This document shows, piece after piece, positions 9,081 to 18,565 of a stretch of DNA of 64,000 nt. Made by a program: the position numbers and the translations under genes. Under the pieces are notes generated by a model. That model was not told the origin of the DNA and made no database searches. It saw nothing but the letters and a program-made list of their open reading frames with translations. How positions within the stretch are numbered: the first letter of the stretch is position 1; every line of letters begins with the position of its first letter. The stretch comes from an uncultured Clostridia bacterium (GTDB taxonomy: Bacteria; Bacillota; Clostridia; Oscillospirales; Ruminococcaceae), in assembly GCA_947626165.1 (NCBI GenBank), contig CANQRG010000011.1, positions 23,649-87,648 on the forward strand, given 5' to 3'.

Positions 9081-10112
9081 CTACCCATTTATATTTTTAT
9101 AAACTATCTTTTTACCTATCAGGATTTTTGCTTTATTGATTCCACTGCCCTTTAGTTTTTTCTTTAAGTCTTTTGCTACTTTTTTATTTTGAACATAAAA
9201 CTTTATATTCTTTGCATAATCAAAAGCTCCATCATCAATTTTGGGTGCTTTATTTTTGTTTTTTAATATTATTTTAAGGTTTTTATATGAATAGAAAGAG
9301 AACCTTTTAAACTTTGTTACACTTTTACCAAAGGTTAGCTTTTTTATATATTTGTTAAAAGGATCATCAGAAATTACTTTTACAGTTTTATAAACGGTAA
9401 CCTTGCTTTTATTTCCTACTATATCAATTAATTCTTTTCCGTCCCTTGAAAGTATCTGATTTCCTTTTACCTTTAAATACTTATTACCTTTTGCTATATT
9501 AACTTTTAGCTTAGGTGCTTCTTCACCAACTCTGCAAAATTTAAGCGTTTTCGGCAAAGATAATCTTTTTAACTTTGGACAGCCGCCAATACTCATATTT
9601 TTCAATTCCAAATCAGAAGGTATATTTATTTTTTCCAGCTTTGGACAAGAGGGTAAATCAATACTTTTAAGCTTTGATCCTGCGGGTATATTTATAGTTT
9701 TTAAAGTGTCAAATGTATCATCATACTCACTGCTAATGCTAAAATTAAACCATATAGTCTCTATATTTCTGCTAACATTTATTGTCTCTACACTTTTATT
9801 AAAGTTTGAATACCCATATGTAGTCCAAATATATAAGTGCTTTACAGGATATGTTGTACCGTTACATATTATTGTTTCAGGAATATTAAATACTTTAGTT
9901 CCTGCTTTTATATCAAGAATTACCGCACCTGATATTTTGGTATCAATAAACCCTGAAAAATCATTTTCACTAAAATATACGGTATTATTATCATATTCAA
10001 AAAGTGGGGGAACATAATACTCACTAGCAGATGTGCCTATATTTGATAAACATATAGATGCCAAAATAATAAATGACATTGTTAAACTAAATAATTTGTT
10101 TAGTTTTTTCAT
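9081..10112 (-). CDS. Secreted BspA-type leucine-rich repeat protein
   Basis: About 343 residues. A signal peptide is followed by BspA-like (LRR_5-type) units: repeated short strands such as LKTINIPAGSKLKSIDLP, LEKINIPSDLELKNMSIGG and IKKLTFGKSVTKFKRFSF. I start it at ATG 10112 because AAAGGAG lies just upstream; an in-frame ATG five codons earlier has no clear site. The C-terminus is Lys-rich. It follows the phospholipase C-like gene closely (start only 17 nt after that gene's stop), so the two are probably co-transcribed. BspA-like proteins are usually surface proteins binding host or polymer ligands; the ligand is unknown. Confidence 0.75.
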   Translation of the reverse strand: MKKLNKLFSLTMSFIILASICLSNIGTSASEYYVPPLFEYDNNTVYFSENDFSGFIDTKISGAVILDIKAGTKVFNIPETIICNGTTYPVKHLYIWTTYGYSNFNKSVETINVSRNIETIWFNFSISSEYDDTFDTLKTINIPAGSKLKSIDLPSCPKLEKINIPSDLELKNMSIGGCPKLKRLSLPKTLKFCRVGEEAPKLKVNIAKGNKYLKVKGNQILSRDGKELIDIVGNKSKVTVYKTVKVISDDPFNKYIKKLTFGKSVTKFKRFSFYSYKNLKIILKNKNKAPKIDDGAFDYAKNIKFYVQNKKVAKDLKKKLKGSGINKAKILIGKKIVYKNING

Positions 10113-10128
10113 GAAAGCTCCTTTCATA

Positions 10129-11163
10129 TTAACCCTGATTACGATAATTGATGTAATTTATTAATGTAACATTTGCATAATGTACATCAAAAATATTTAC
10201 ATCAAATCCACCGCTAAATTTACGCATAAAATATTCAGCCATGGTTTCAGCTGCTAATACTCTGTTTGGTACAACCTTTGTATTATCTTCATACCTTTTT
10301 CTAAATTCTTTGATACTTAATTCACCTGACGAATACCTTTGTAAAGTAGTAAAATCTATATTACCATTTTGAACCAAGCTCTTTACGTAGCTCCAATTAT
10401 TTCCAAAGTGTTTAGTTTCAAATTTATTTTCACTATTTTTATAGTTAGGATCATTTACTCTGTTAACCATAAATTGGGGAACAATAGTTCTATGTGCAGT
10501 TATGTCACCTAAAAGGTGTAAAATTACACCGTATATTAAATATTTTCTTTCTTTAGGCGTTTTTTCTTTTCCGTATTGGTTTATTATCGCTACGGTTCTA
10601 GTAGCTAAATCTAATAATCCTTGATAGTCAGCTTTATTATTTATTATGCCTTTATTATTGAATTGTGCAAGTGCAACATTTTTCGCATTTGCACTTAATT
10701 GACTGTATGTACCGCTTATATTTTTATTTCCAATAACCTTAGCATATTTCCATAAAAACTTTAATGATGCAACATAATTGCAATTTCCATGTATACAAGT
10801 GGAGTTTGAAATTCTAGTGGGATCATCACACCATCTGCATATTTTCATAACTAAGTCGACATATTTTTCAGGTATATAACCAAAATTGTTGTCCGTAATA
10901 ATATCATCATGCGTAGCGCCATTCCACATAGGTGCTATTTCCGAACCATTATTTGGATTTATAGGTGTTGCTACAGAATCATCAATATTTGAATCTCCAT
11001 AATTGCTTTTTATTTTTTCTAAGATTAAGCTTCCAAAACTCTGACTTTCCTCTGTTTGGGGAATTTCAACATCATCAGCAAAAATTGAAGCTGATGAACT
11101 TAATGTTGCGGTAAATGCTATTGTTGTTGCAAGAGTTAAACTTAAAAATTTTTTAAATTTCAT
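10129..11163 (-). CDS. Secreted phospholipase C-like zinc enzyme (divergent)
   Basis: A 344-residue exported protein; signal peptide about 1-29 (ending IFADD). After a short acidic stretch come MWNGATHDDI and, later, GVILHLLGDITAHRT, reminiscent of the N-terminal Trp/His and central HxxxD...H zinc ligands of zinc-dependent phospholipase C/S1-P1 nuclease folds. KHFGNNWSYV could supply further ligands. Similarity is low and I have not verified all ligands, so the enzymatic call is tentative. It leads a likely two-gene unit with the LRR protein. Compare the clearer phospholipase C-like protein at 46318-47493. Confidence 0.5.
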   Translation of the reverse strand: MKFKKFLSLTLATTIAFTATLSSSASIFADDVEIPQTEESQSFGSLILEKIKSNYGDSNIDDSVATPINPNNGSEIAPMWNGATHDDIITDNNFGYIPEKYVDLVMKICRWCDDPTRISNSTCIHGNCNYVASLKFLWKYAKVIGNKNISGTYSQLSANAKNVALAQFNNKGIINNKADYQGLLDLATRTVAIINQYGKEKTPKERKYLIYGVILHLLGDITAHRTIVPQFMVNRVNDPNYKNSENKFETKHFGNNWSYVKSLVQNGNIDFTTLQRYSSGELSIKEFRKRYEDNTKVVPNRVLAAETMAEYFMRKFSGGFDVNIFDVHYANVTLINYINYRNQG

Positions 11164-11318
11164 AATAATTTTTTCCCTTCTATAAATTTTTTATACTACA
11201 GTTAACTGTAATTACATTATACTATGGAAAATATAGAAAGTAAAGGAAGCTTTATGTAATTTAAACAACTTTGTAGACTTATACAAAAATAATCGTCTTT
11301 TTTTGTGCACTCTAACAT

Positions 11319-11350
11319 AGAAAAACGCAGGCACAATATGTGCCTGCGTT
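11319..11350 (-). terminator. Terminator at the end of the sulfation operon
   Basis: A perfect 12-bp stem (AACGCAGGCACA/TGTGCCTGCGTT, loop ATA) followed on the minus strand by TTTTT. It is the first strong terminator after ssuA, supporting a single long transcript down to the sulfotransferase. Confidence 0.88.
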
Positions 11351-11386
11351 AGACAATCTTTTACAACCGACTAACTGGTATTGCTT

Positions 11387-12631
11387 CTAATCTTTTGCCT
11401 CTGACTGTACCGCCTGAGGCGGCTCATCGATTGCCTCTTGTTTCTTTTTCGGGAAAATAGTGTAGAAAATCTTACCGCCGATTTTTCGATACAGCGGACG
11501 CTTTGCATATTCAAGACTTACTTTCATTCTTTCTAAACGAGCCTCCATAGCGTCAAGCTTTTCATTCATATGCTCAATTTTTATTAGATTATCTTCATTC
11601 TGAAGTTCAAGCATTCTTCCACAGATCAAAACCATTTCCTCAACAGAATAGCTTTCCGCTGAACCATCGCCTTTATGAATCTCATCACGGAACAGCTTTC
11701 CGTCCTTTCTATCCATAAATTCTCTTGCGACAGCTGAATTTGTATCATTGTATTTTTCCAGAAAAGCTATGCGCTCATCATAACCCATATATTCGCACTT
11801 TAAACTGCCGTTTTCAGCTTCATATTCCTCCTGAGCTCTTTTAAGATACTTAACTGCCCAGTTGAGCTTTGTACTGAAACAGTCCATACTGTTTAAAATT
11901 CTCTTTATTTCTAAATACCTTCCATGCAGACTGCTGTTTACAATCATATCGGCAGACTCATATCTCTCGTCCAGTTCAAGACCTATTACATTTAGAAAAT
12001 CAGAAATAAGCGTGTTCCCTTTACCCTCATACTGCTGTTTTTCATATGCCCTGACGATAATATTTTCCTTACCTACTACTTTTGCAATTTTCTTCAGTCT
12101 GCCATAATAATCAAGCTTGAAAAAACCATATTCGTCTGAGTTTACATATTCCTGAAAGCTTATCTGCATTGTCTCTCTGACCTGCTGCGACCAATAAGAC
12201 TCTAAAACTAAATCCTGTCTTCTTAAATAAACAATTACCTTTAAATCAATTCCTCGCTCGGTAAGCCCTTTCTTGAGTGACGCCCAAAAGCGTTTGCGCT
12301 TTACATATCCGTTCCAGATATTTTCATCAGACATTATAATATTCGGATATATCTCTGACATTTCTTTTATTTTATCCAGTCCTTCAATAAAACGCTCGTC
12401 TTCCTCTTTACGTTTTGCTTCAAGCTCTTCCTCAGACTCGCACAGCTCACTTTTATAGCGGTAAACCATAAAATGTGCATTACGGTATATGCCTATTCCG
12501 GGGTAACGATAACCGAAATCAGGATAACAATATCCCTGCTCCTCAAGCAGTTCTTTATTTAACGGCAAAAACTTCTGAATTGCAGAAGTACCTGTCTTAG
12601 GAGTTCCTATATGCAGATATAATGTTGACAT
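11387..12631 (-). CDS. PAPS-dependent sulfotransferase-like protein
   Basis: 414 residues. The N-terminus LYLHIGTPKTGTSAIQKFL (P-loop-like at residues 8-15) is the 5'-phosphosulfate-binding motif of PAPS sulfotransferases; IIMSDENIW and VIVYLRRQDLVLESYWSQQ match the 3'-phosphate-binding region. There is no signal peptide, so it is cytoplasmic. It is the last gene of an operon whose other members import sulfur oxyanion and make PAPS, so sulfating a glycan or lipid-linked precursor is a reasonable inference; the acceptor is unknown. The C-terminal 80 residues are charged, with a probable coiled coil. Confidence 0.8.
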   Translation of the reverse strand: MSTLYLHIGTPKTGTSAIQKFLPLNKELLEEQGYCYPDFGYRYPGIGIYRNAHFMVYRYKSELCESEEELEAKRKEEDERFIEGLDKIKEMSEIYPNIIMSDENIWNGYVKRKRFWASLKKGLTERGIDLKVIVYLRRQDLVLESYWSQQVRETMQISFQEYVNSDEYGFFKLDYYGRLKKIAKVVGKENIIVRAYEKQQYEGKGNTLISDFLNVIGLELDERYESADMIVNSSLHGRYLEIKRILNSMDCFSTKLNWAVKYLKRAQEEYEAENGSLKCEYMGYDERIAFLEKYNDTNSAVAREFMDRKDGKLFRDEIHKGDGSAESYSVEEMVLICGRMLELQNEDNLIKIEHMNEKLDAMEARLERMKVSLEYAKRPLYRKIGGKIFYTIFPKKKQEAIDEPPQAVQSEAKD

Positions 12632-12746
12632 TTTTAATTTACCCCTTCTTTTGTTCTCATAAGCAAGAATATATTATATATATTATCTCTTATTGCCTCT
12701 TATCTCTTTGATTTAAAAGACGCATTAAATTCAATGATACCCAATT

Positions 12747-14573
12747 CTAGATTTTATCTTCAAGCTTCTCTAATAGAATATCTATACACGTTTCAATATC
12801 GTGCTCTGCGGTATTTATAGATATATCTGGATTTTCAGGGGGTTCGTAAGGTGATGAAATTCCAGTAAAGTTTTGGATCTCTCCCATTCTAGCCTTTTTA
12901 TAAAGCCCCTTAACGTCACGTCTCTCGCACTCCTCAAGCGGCGTGCTTACATATACCTCGATAAAATTATCCTCACCTATAATCTCCTTAGCATTGCGCC
13001 TGTCACGTCTATAAGGCGAAACAAAAGAATTTATAACGATAACTCCCGCGTCATTCATCAGTTTTGATACCTCGGCAATACGTCTTATATTCTCTATTCT
13101 GTCCTGTTCCTTAAAACCAAGGTTCTTATTAAGACCCATACGAACATTGTCTCCGTCCAAGGTCATTGTATGCTTGCCTATCGCAAAAAGACGCTTCTCC
13201 AGAGCATTAGCAAGCGTTGACTTACCCGAACCAGAAAGTCCTGTAAACCAGATAGTTCTAGCCTTTTGACCCTTTTGGTTCTCTCTCTGCTCTCTGGTTA
13301 TATCCATCTCGTGATATGTCAGGTTGTCAGCCCTGTTCAGCTTATGCATAACAACTCCGCAGGCAGATGTCATATGCGTGATGCGGTCGATCAGTATAAG
13401 CGCGCCAAGCGTTGGGTTCTGCGCAAACTCGTCAAAAACAATTTTCTCAGATACCGAAATATCACACTCAGCAATCTCATTTTTGTATATTGCATCGGCA
13501 GAAACCTCACTGCCTGTATTTACGTCTATCTTGTGCTTGATGTTCATAACAACAGCAGGAATTTTCTTTGTGCCCAGCTTTAACAGATAGTTCTTACCTG
13601 CCACAAGCTCGCTGTCGTCCATCCAAAGTAGCTTTGCTGTAAACAGATTTCCCACAGTCGGTCTAGCTCCGCTTACCAGAACACAGCCTCTTGATACGTC
13701 GACCTCTTTATCAAGCTGAACTGTAACCGCCTGACCCTTATTTGCACTGTCAACCTCTTTGCCGACACAAATAATGCTCTTTACATTAGCCTTTTCCTTA
13801 GACGGCAAAGCGGTTATCTCATCACCGACATTTAATTTGCCAGTTTCAATCTGACCTGAAAAGCCTCTGTAGGTGTGGTTAGGTCTGCAAACTCTCTGAA
13901 CAGGCATTGTAAAGCCCTTTTCAACGTCGTCAGCGTGAACGTCAATTTCCTCAAGGTAGGAAAGCAAAGTTCCGCCCCTATACCAAGTCATATGCTCTGA
14001 CTCAGTTGTAATATTATCTCCTTCAGTTGCCGAAACAGGAATTATTTTTACCGATTCGTAGTCAAACTCGGCAAGGAGCATTCTTATCTCTTTTTCTATC
14101 TTCTTGAATCTGTTGCGGTCAAAGTGTATAAGATCCATTTTATTAACGGCAAACACAAAGTGTTTTATACCCATAAGAGAGCAAATTCTTGCGTGCCTTC
14201 TCGTCTGAACCAAAACACCTTGAGAAGCGTCTACCAAAATAACGGCAAGCTCTGCAAATGACGCACCCACCGCCATATTTCTAGTGTACTCCTCGTGTCC
14301 GGGCGTGTCAGCTACTATGAATGATCTTCGCTCGGTTGTGAAGTAGCGGTAAGCAACGTCTATTGTAATACCCTGCTCACGCTCTGCCATAAGACCGTCT
14401 AACAGCAGCGAATAATCTATGTTACCCTCTCTTGAGCCGACCTTGCTGTCTAGCTCTAAAGAACGCTCCTGATCAGCAAACAACAGCTTTGCATCATACA
14501 GCATATGACCGATAAGGGTTGATTTTCCGTCGTCAACGCTTCCGCAGGTAATGAATTTCAAAAGTCCGTTCAT
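12747..14573 (-). CDS. cysNC: Sulfate adenylyltransferase subunit 1 fused to APS kinase
   Basis: Makes APS with CysD using GTP hydrolysis, then phosphorylates APS to PAPS. The 608-residue fusion has an EF-Tu-like GTPase part (GSVDDGKST, DTPGHEEY, NKMD) and a C-terminal APS kinase of about 170 residues (FTGLSGSGKST, LDGDNVRMGLN, GLYKKAR). I chose ATG 14573, one base after the cysD stop; the longer upstream frame overlaps cysD and lacks a site. Coupling with CysD is shown by this tight junction. No APS or PAPS reductase is present in the window, and a sulfotransferase follows, so PAPS may serve sulfation rather than cysteine synthesis. Confidence 0.95.
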   Translation of the reverse strand: MNGLLKFITCGSVDDGKSTLIGHMLYDAKLLFADQERSLELDSKVGSREGNIDYSLLLDGLMAEREQGITIDVAYRYFTTERRSFIVADTPGHEEYTRNMAVGASFAELAVILVDASQGVLVQTRRHARICSLMGIKHFVFAVNKMDLIHFDRNRFKKIEKEIRMLLAEFDYESVKIIPVSATEGDNITTESEHMTWYRGGTLLSYLEEIDVHADDVEKGFTMPVQRVCRPNHTYRGFSGQIETGKLNVGDEITALPSKEKANVKSIICVGKEVDSANKGQAVTVQLDKEVDVSRGCVLVSGARPTVGNLFTAKLLWMDDSELVAGKNYLLKLGTKKIPAVVMNIKHKIDVNTGSEVSADAIYKNEIAECDISVSEKIVFDEFAQNPTLGALILIDRITHMTSACGVVMHKLNRADNLTYHEMDITREQRENQKGQKARTIWFTGLSGSGKSTLANALEKRLFAIGKHTMTLDGDNVRMGLNKNLGFKEQDRIENIRRIAEVSKLMNDAGVIVINSFVSPYRRDRRNAKEIIGEDNFIEVYVSTPLEECERRDVKGLYKKARMGEIQNFTGISSPYEPPENPDISINTAEHDIETCIDILLEKLEDKI

Positions 14574-14574
14574 T

Positions 14575-15477
14575 TTAGAAATAGCCCTCCCTTTTTCTCT
14601 TTTCCATACTTGCAGCTCCGCCGTCGTTATCAATAACACGGCTGGTTCTCTCGGAAGAAACTGCTCCTAAAGTCTCGTCGATGATCTCATCAAGCGTCTC
14701 GGCGTTGCTCTCCATACCGCCTGTAAGCGGATAACAGCCAAGCGTTCTGAAACGAATCTTTTTAGTCTGAACCTCCTCGCCCTCTTTAAGGCGCATACGG
14801 TCGTCATCTACCATAATTATATTGCCGTCTCTTATAACGCACTTTCTCTCAGCCGCAAAATACAGAGGAACTATATCAATATTTTCTCTCTTGATATACT
14901 GCCAGATGTCCTTCTCCGTCCAGTTTGAAATCGGAAATACACGAATTTCCTCACCCTTATTTATCTCGGTATTATAGAGCTTCCACATCTCCGGACGCTG
15001 ATTCTTAGGGTCCCATGCGTGGTCAGAGTTTCTAAACGAGAACAGTCTTTCCTTTGCTCTCGACTTTTCCTCATCACGTCTGCCTCCGCCGAAAGCCGCT
15101 GTAAATCCGTATTTATCAAGTGCCTGCTTTAAAGCCTGAGTTTTCATTATATCCGTATACGACGAGCCGTGATCAAACGGGTTTATACCCTGCTTAACGC
15201 CCTCCTCGTTGATATATTCAAGCATCTCAATACCGTATTTCTTTGCCGTTTTGTCACGAAATTCTATCATCTCTTTGAACTTCCAAGTGGTATTGACATG
15301 CAAAAAAGGAAAAGGAGGCTTTTCAGGGTAAAAAGCCTTTAATGCAAGATGCAGCATAACCGAAGAATCCTTGCCTATCGAATACAGCATAACAGGCTTT
15401 TCACATTCTGCCGCAACCTCTCTCATAATGTAAATAGCTTCCGCCTCAAGCTCATCTAAATGTAAAAATTCACTCAT
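14575..15477 (-). CDS. cysD: Sulfate adenylyltransferase subunit 2
   Basis: ATP sulfurylase catalytic subunit: ATP plus sulfate gives APS. 300 residues, the usual length, with the PP-loop variant SIGKDSSV at about 33-40, [16 protein letters not shown] and [11 protein letters not shown]. It precedes cysNC with a one-base gap and follows ssuC by about 60 nt. Confidence 0.96.
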   Translation of the reverse strand: MSEFLHLDELEAEAIYIMREVAAECEKPVMLYSIGKDSSVMLHLALKAFYPEKPPFPFLHVNTTWKFKEMIEFRDKTAKKYGIEMLEYINEEGVKQGINPFDHGSSYTDIMKTQALKQALDKYGFTAAFGGGRRDEEKSRAKERLFSFRNSDHAWDPKNQRPEMWKLYNTEINKGEEIRVFPISNWTEKDIWQYIKRENIDIVPLYFAAERKCVIRDGNIIMVDDDRMRLKEGEEVQTKKIRFRTLGCYPLTGGMESNAETLDEIIDETLGAVSSERTSRVIDNDGGAASMEKRKREGYF

Positions 15478-15537
15478 AATTAAATTTCCTTATCACTTTA
15501 CTTTTTTATTATAATACCTGCCTGTCTATAACAACCA

Positions 15538-16353
15538 TTATTTCTTATCTCTGTCAAGACCGTATCTTCTGCGTACTGCGTTTTCCCAGTTTGTAAATAT
15601 AACGCGGTCGATTATCGTTCCTATTACAATAATTATAAGCATTATAAGCGTAACCTTATTAATGTCGCTCTCAATACTTCTTGCCGCATCGAGAATCTGA
15701 CCCAATCCTATCATACTTATCATCATCTCAGCCGCCATAAGCGCTCTCCAAGCAAACGACCAACCGCTTTTAAGTCCCGCTATAAGCATCGGTTGTGCCG
15801 CAGGGATAATCACCTTGAAATATAGCTGGCTCTGGCTGACGCCCATCGTCTTTGCAGCTCTAATATATAAAGGGTCTACATTTTGTATTCCGTTATCGAC
15901 CGCCATCGCTATGCTGAATGCAGAACCGACTATGATTACAAATATAACCGCGCTCTGGTCAAGACCGAACCACAGTATTGCAAACGGTACCCAGCATACG
16001 CTAGGCAGGGTTTGAATTCCCAAAATGATTGGTTTAAGGTTCTCCTGAAGATACTTGAACTTTGAAATAAGAAAACCAAGCGCCGCTCCTATTACCACAG
16101 ATATTGCAAAGCCGATAAATGCCCTTATCAAACTTGCTCCGACTGCGGCATAAATGCTCATTCCCGTATAATCAAACGAGAACATATCCACACATCTTTC
16201 CCAAACTCCCTGAGGAGACGGTATAGTGTAAGACTTCCACAATCCAAGCACTTCAACGCCAAGCAAATAGACAAGCTCCCAAAGAGCAAGTATTATGATT
16301 ATAAAGCCTATACGGCTTAATATCTTTTTAACTGTCGTGCTCTTCTTTTTCAA
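15538..16353 (-). CDS. ssuC: ABC transporter permease, SsuC/TauC type
   Basis: A 271-residue inner-membrane permease with about six hydrophobic segments and the ABC-coupling EAA loop (AAKTMGVSQSQLYFKVIIPAA). The family imports sulfonates, taurine, nitrate or similar oxyanions. Its place between an ATPase and cysD suggests sulfate or a sulfonate; the exact substrate cannot be read from sequence. Its start overlaps the end of ssuB by 26 nt. Confidence 0.88.
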   Translation of the reverse strand: MKKKSTTVKKILSRIGFIIIILALWELVYLLGVEVLGLWKSYTIPSPQGVWERCVDMFSFDYTGMSIYAAVGASLIRAFIGFAISVVIGAALGFLISKFKYLQENLKPIILGIQTLPSVCWVPFAILWFGLDQSAVIFVIIVGSAFSIAMAVDNGIQNVDPLYIRAAKTMGVSQSQLYFKVIIPAAQPMLIAGLKSGWSFAWRALMAAEMMISMIGLGQILDAARSIESDINKVTLIMLIIIVIGTIIDRVIFTNWENAVRRRYGLDRDKK

Positions 16354-17101
16354 TCTTGTCCACCTCTTCTTTTAAAGCCTCAAGCAGCTTTTTTCTTATG
16401 TTTATAAACTCTACCGACTCTATATGTCTTGGACGCGGTATATCGATCTTTATTATATCCTTAACCTTGCCCGGATGCGAGCCTATCATAACTATCCTGT
16501 CGCTGAAAAAGAGAGCCTCCTCAACGCTGTGAGTAACTAAGATAATAGTCTTTTTAGTCTGTTGCCATATGTTTATAAGCTCCTCACGCAGAACATTGAT
16601 TGTCTGCTTGTCAAGAGCCGCAAAAGGCTCGTCCATAAGAAGTATCTTGCAGTCTAAGCAAAGAGCCCTTGCAAGCGCAACTCGCTGTTTCATTCCTCCC
16701 GAAAGCTCATGGATATTATAATCTCTGAACTTATAAAGCTGAACCATTTTCAGGTATTTTTCAAGTCTCTTGTCCTGCTCCTCTTTAGAAAGTCCTGCTA
16801 TTTTCATTCCGAAGCGAACATTCTTCTCAACTGTAAGCCAAGGAAACAAGGCAGACTCCTGAAACATCATTATCCTGTCAGAACCGGGCTTAGTTATCTC
16901 CTTGCCGTCAAGAGTTATCTTTCCGCTGTCCTGTTCAACGAGCCCAGCAATTATATTGAGAAGCGTTGACTTTCCGCAGCCCGAAGGTCCTAAAAGACAT
17001 ATAAATTCACCCGACTCTATGTCAAGGTTTATGTCTTCAAGTATATTGGTATCGCTGTTTTTATCGAACTTCTTTGTTATTCCCTCAATATGCAAACTCA
17101 T
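16328..17101 (-). CDS. ssuB: ABC transporter ATP-binding protein, SsuB/TauB type
   Basis: About 257 residues with Walker A (GPSGCGKST), the signature LSGGMKQR, Walker B (LLMDEPFAALD) and the H-loop (LVTHSVEEA). It energises the SsuA/SsuC-like importer. The conserved protein begins at MSLHIEGI (ATG 17101); a TTG at 17125 just after AAGGAGGA is an alternative start adding eight residues. Confidence 0.88.
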   Translation of the reverse strand: MSLHIEGITKKFDKNSDTNILEDINLDIESGEFICLLGPSGCGKSTLLNIIAGLVEQDSGKITLDGKEITKPGSDRIMMFQESALFPWLTVEKNVRFGMKIAGLSKEEQDKRLEKYLKMVQLYKFRDYNIHELSGGMKQRVALARALCLDCKILLMDEPFAALDKQTINVLREELINIWQQTKKTIILVTHSVEEALFFSDRIVMIGSHPGKVKDIIKIDIPRPRHIESVEFINIRKKLLEALKEEVDKIEKEEHDS

Positions 17102-17193
17102 ATTCAACTTTGCCCCTGAGAGCAATCCTCCTTATAAATTTATGTCGGCTTTATTGCTAATACTGATACCGATATTTCGGCAATAATAATTCA

Positions 17194-18198
17194 TTATGAA
17201 ATGGATCTCATTATACTATCGTCTATGATTTTATCGTCAGGCAGCTTTGAGATAAATCCCTCATCGAGATTAATTTTTGCATACTCGTCAACAGCTTCCT
17301 TAGAAACATCTGTTGTGAAAACTATTCTTGAAAATGCGCTTTCAAACTGCTTATCATCATTTTTAGAGCCTGCAAGCTCCTCTATCTTTGCGTTTACAAT
17401 CTTTGCGCTCTCTGAAATGTTCTGCTGAATATACAAGGTTGCGTCCTTATGAGCCTTTAAAAACTTCTCAACTATCTCAGGATGCTCCTTTTGGAACTCT
17501 TTTCTCACAACAACAACTGCTACAGGATAATCCCCCTGACGCCATATCTCGTCGTAATTTAGCACCACCGTTGCTTTTATATTTTGACTGTTCTCCAAAA
17601 CAGTTCCCCAAGGCTCCGGAACAAGCGCTGCGTCTATCTCGCCCTGGTCAAAAAGCGACTCGACCTCCGAGTTTTTAACGGCTGTTACATTTACATTTCC
17701 GCCCTTGTCCTGCGCCTTTAGACCGTTGTCTGAAAGAAGCTTCAAAAGGGCTAAGTGCTGAGTATTTCCTGCCTGAGGAATTGCCACTGTCTTATTTGCC
17801 AGATCCTTGACTTCCTTTATATTAGCGTCTTCTCTTGCTATAAGAACCTGTCCGCCGTTGGTTGCACCTGCAATTATATTAACGTCTCCGTTTGTGCTTA
17901 CATTCGCGCTTATCGCAGGAACAGGTCCGATATACCCTATGTCAATATCCTCTGATTTTAAAGCCTCGACTTCAGCAGGCCCTGCATTGAAAGACGTCCA
18001 CTTAACGCTGTAGTCTTCTCCCAGAGCGTTTTCAAACGATTTCTGTGACTGCATTATCATTGCCTGAGCGTGAGTTATGTTCGGGAAAAACGCAACATTG
18101 ACCGTCTTGTCGTCTTTTGAACCCTTAGTGCAGCCCGAAAAGACAGTGATTACGCAAGCAAAAGCCAGTGCTGCTGATAAAATTCTTTTTAATTTCAT
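17194..18198 (-). CDS. ssuA: ABC transporter substrate-binding lipoprotein, SsuA/NrtA type
   Basis: 334 residues; lipoprotein signal with lipobox FSGC (Cys at about 23). The mature part has the NMT1/SsuA-like fold (KTVAIPQAGNTQH, DIGYIGPVPA, ALVPEPWG). It is the first gene of the sulfur operon, 138 nt or so after a strong promoter with flanking direct repeats. The cognate ligand is probably sulfate, taurine or a sulfonate. Confidence 0.85.
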   Translation of the reverse strand: MKLKRILSAALAFACVITVFSGCTKGSKDDKTVNVAFFPNITHAQAMIMQSQKSFENALGEDYSVKWTSFNAGPAEVEALKSEDIDIGYIGPVPAISANVSTNGDVNIIAGATNGGQVLIAREDANIKEVKDLANKTVAIPQAGNTQHLALLKLLSDNGLKAQDKGGNVNVTAVKNSEVESLFDQGEIDAALVPEPWGTVLENSQNIKATVVLNYDEIWRQGDYPVAVVVVRKEFQKEHPEIVEKFLKAHKDATLYIQQNISESAKIVNAKIEELAGSKNDDKQFESAFSRIVFTTDVSKEAVDEYAKINLDEGFISKLPDDKIIDDSIMRSIS

Positions 18199-18342
18199 AA
18201 TGTTGACCTCCTATAATTTATAATTCTTTTTTACCTTTAAATTCATCTAAAAATATGTCTAATTATACACATTATTACAATATCACTGTGAAATCCTTGT
18301 GAAGTAAGTCCCTTTCAAGCTAAATTTTATTTAATCTAGAAC

Positions 18343-18391
18343 AGCATACCATAAATTGTGTTGATTGTCAATAAAAATAGCATAAATTGTG
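18343..18391 (-). promoter_or_regulatory. Promoter of the ssu-cys-sulfotransferase operon with direct-repeat operator candidates
   Basis: On the minus strand TTGACA (18371-18366) is followed after 17 nt by TATGCT (18348-18343). The 11-mer CACAATTTATG occurs twice: in the spacer (18360-18350) and just upstream of the -35 (18391-18381), centres 31 nt apart. This suits a repressor or regulator responding to sulfur supply. The rest of 18199-18565 is AT-rich; I see no SAM riboswitch or T-box. Confidence 0.65.
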
Positions 18392-18565
18392 CTTTTATTT
18401 CCAACAAAACATAATCATTTATTAATCCCTCAATTCCTATTGAATTAATAGTAATTACTATGGTGTTTATTTTATAACAAAAATTTGCTTTGTCAAGTTG
18501 TATTAAAGCGAATCTGCTTTTTTACTATATTTCTTAACAAATAATAATGTTTATTAGTATACTTT

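Noticed and set aside
12747..14639. Longer cysNC start overlapping cysD
   Set aside because: The extra residues are encoded by the end of cysD in another frame; ATG 14573 gives the normal family N-terminus.
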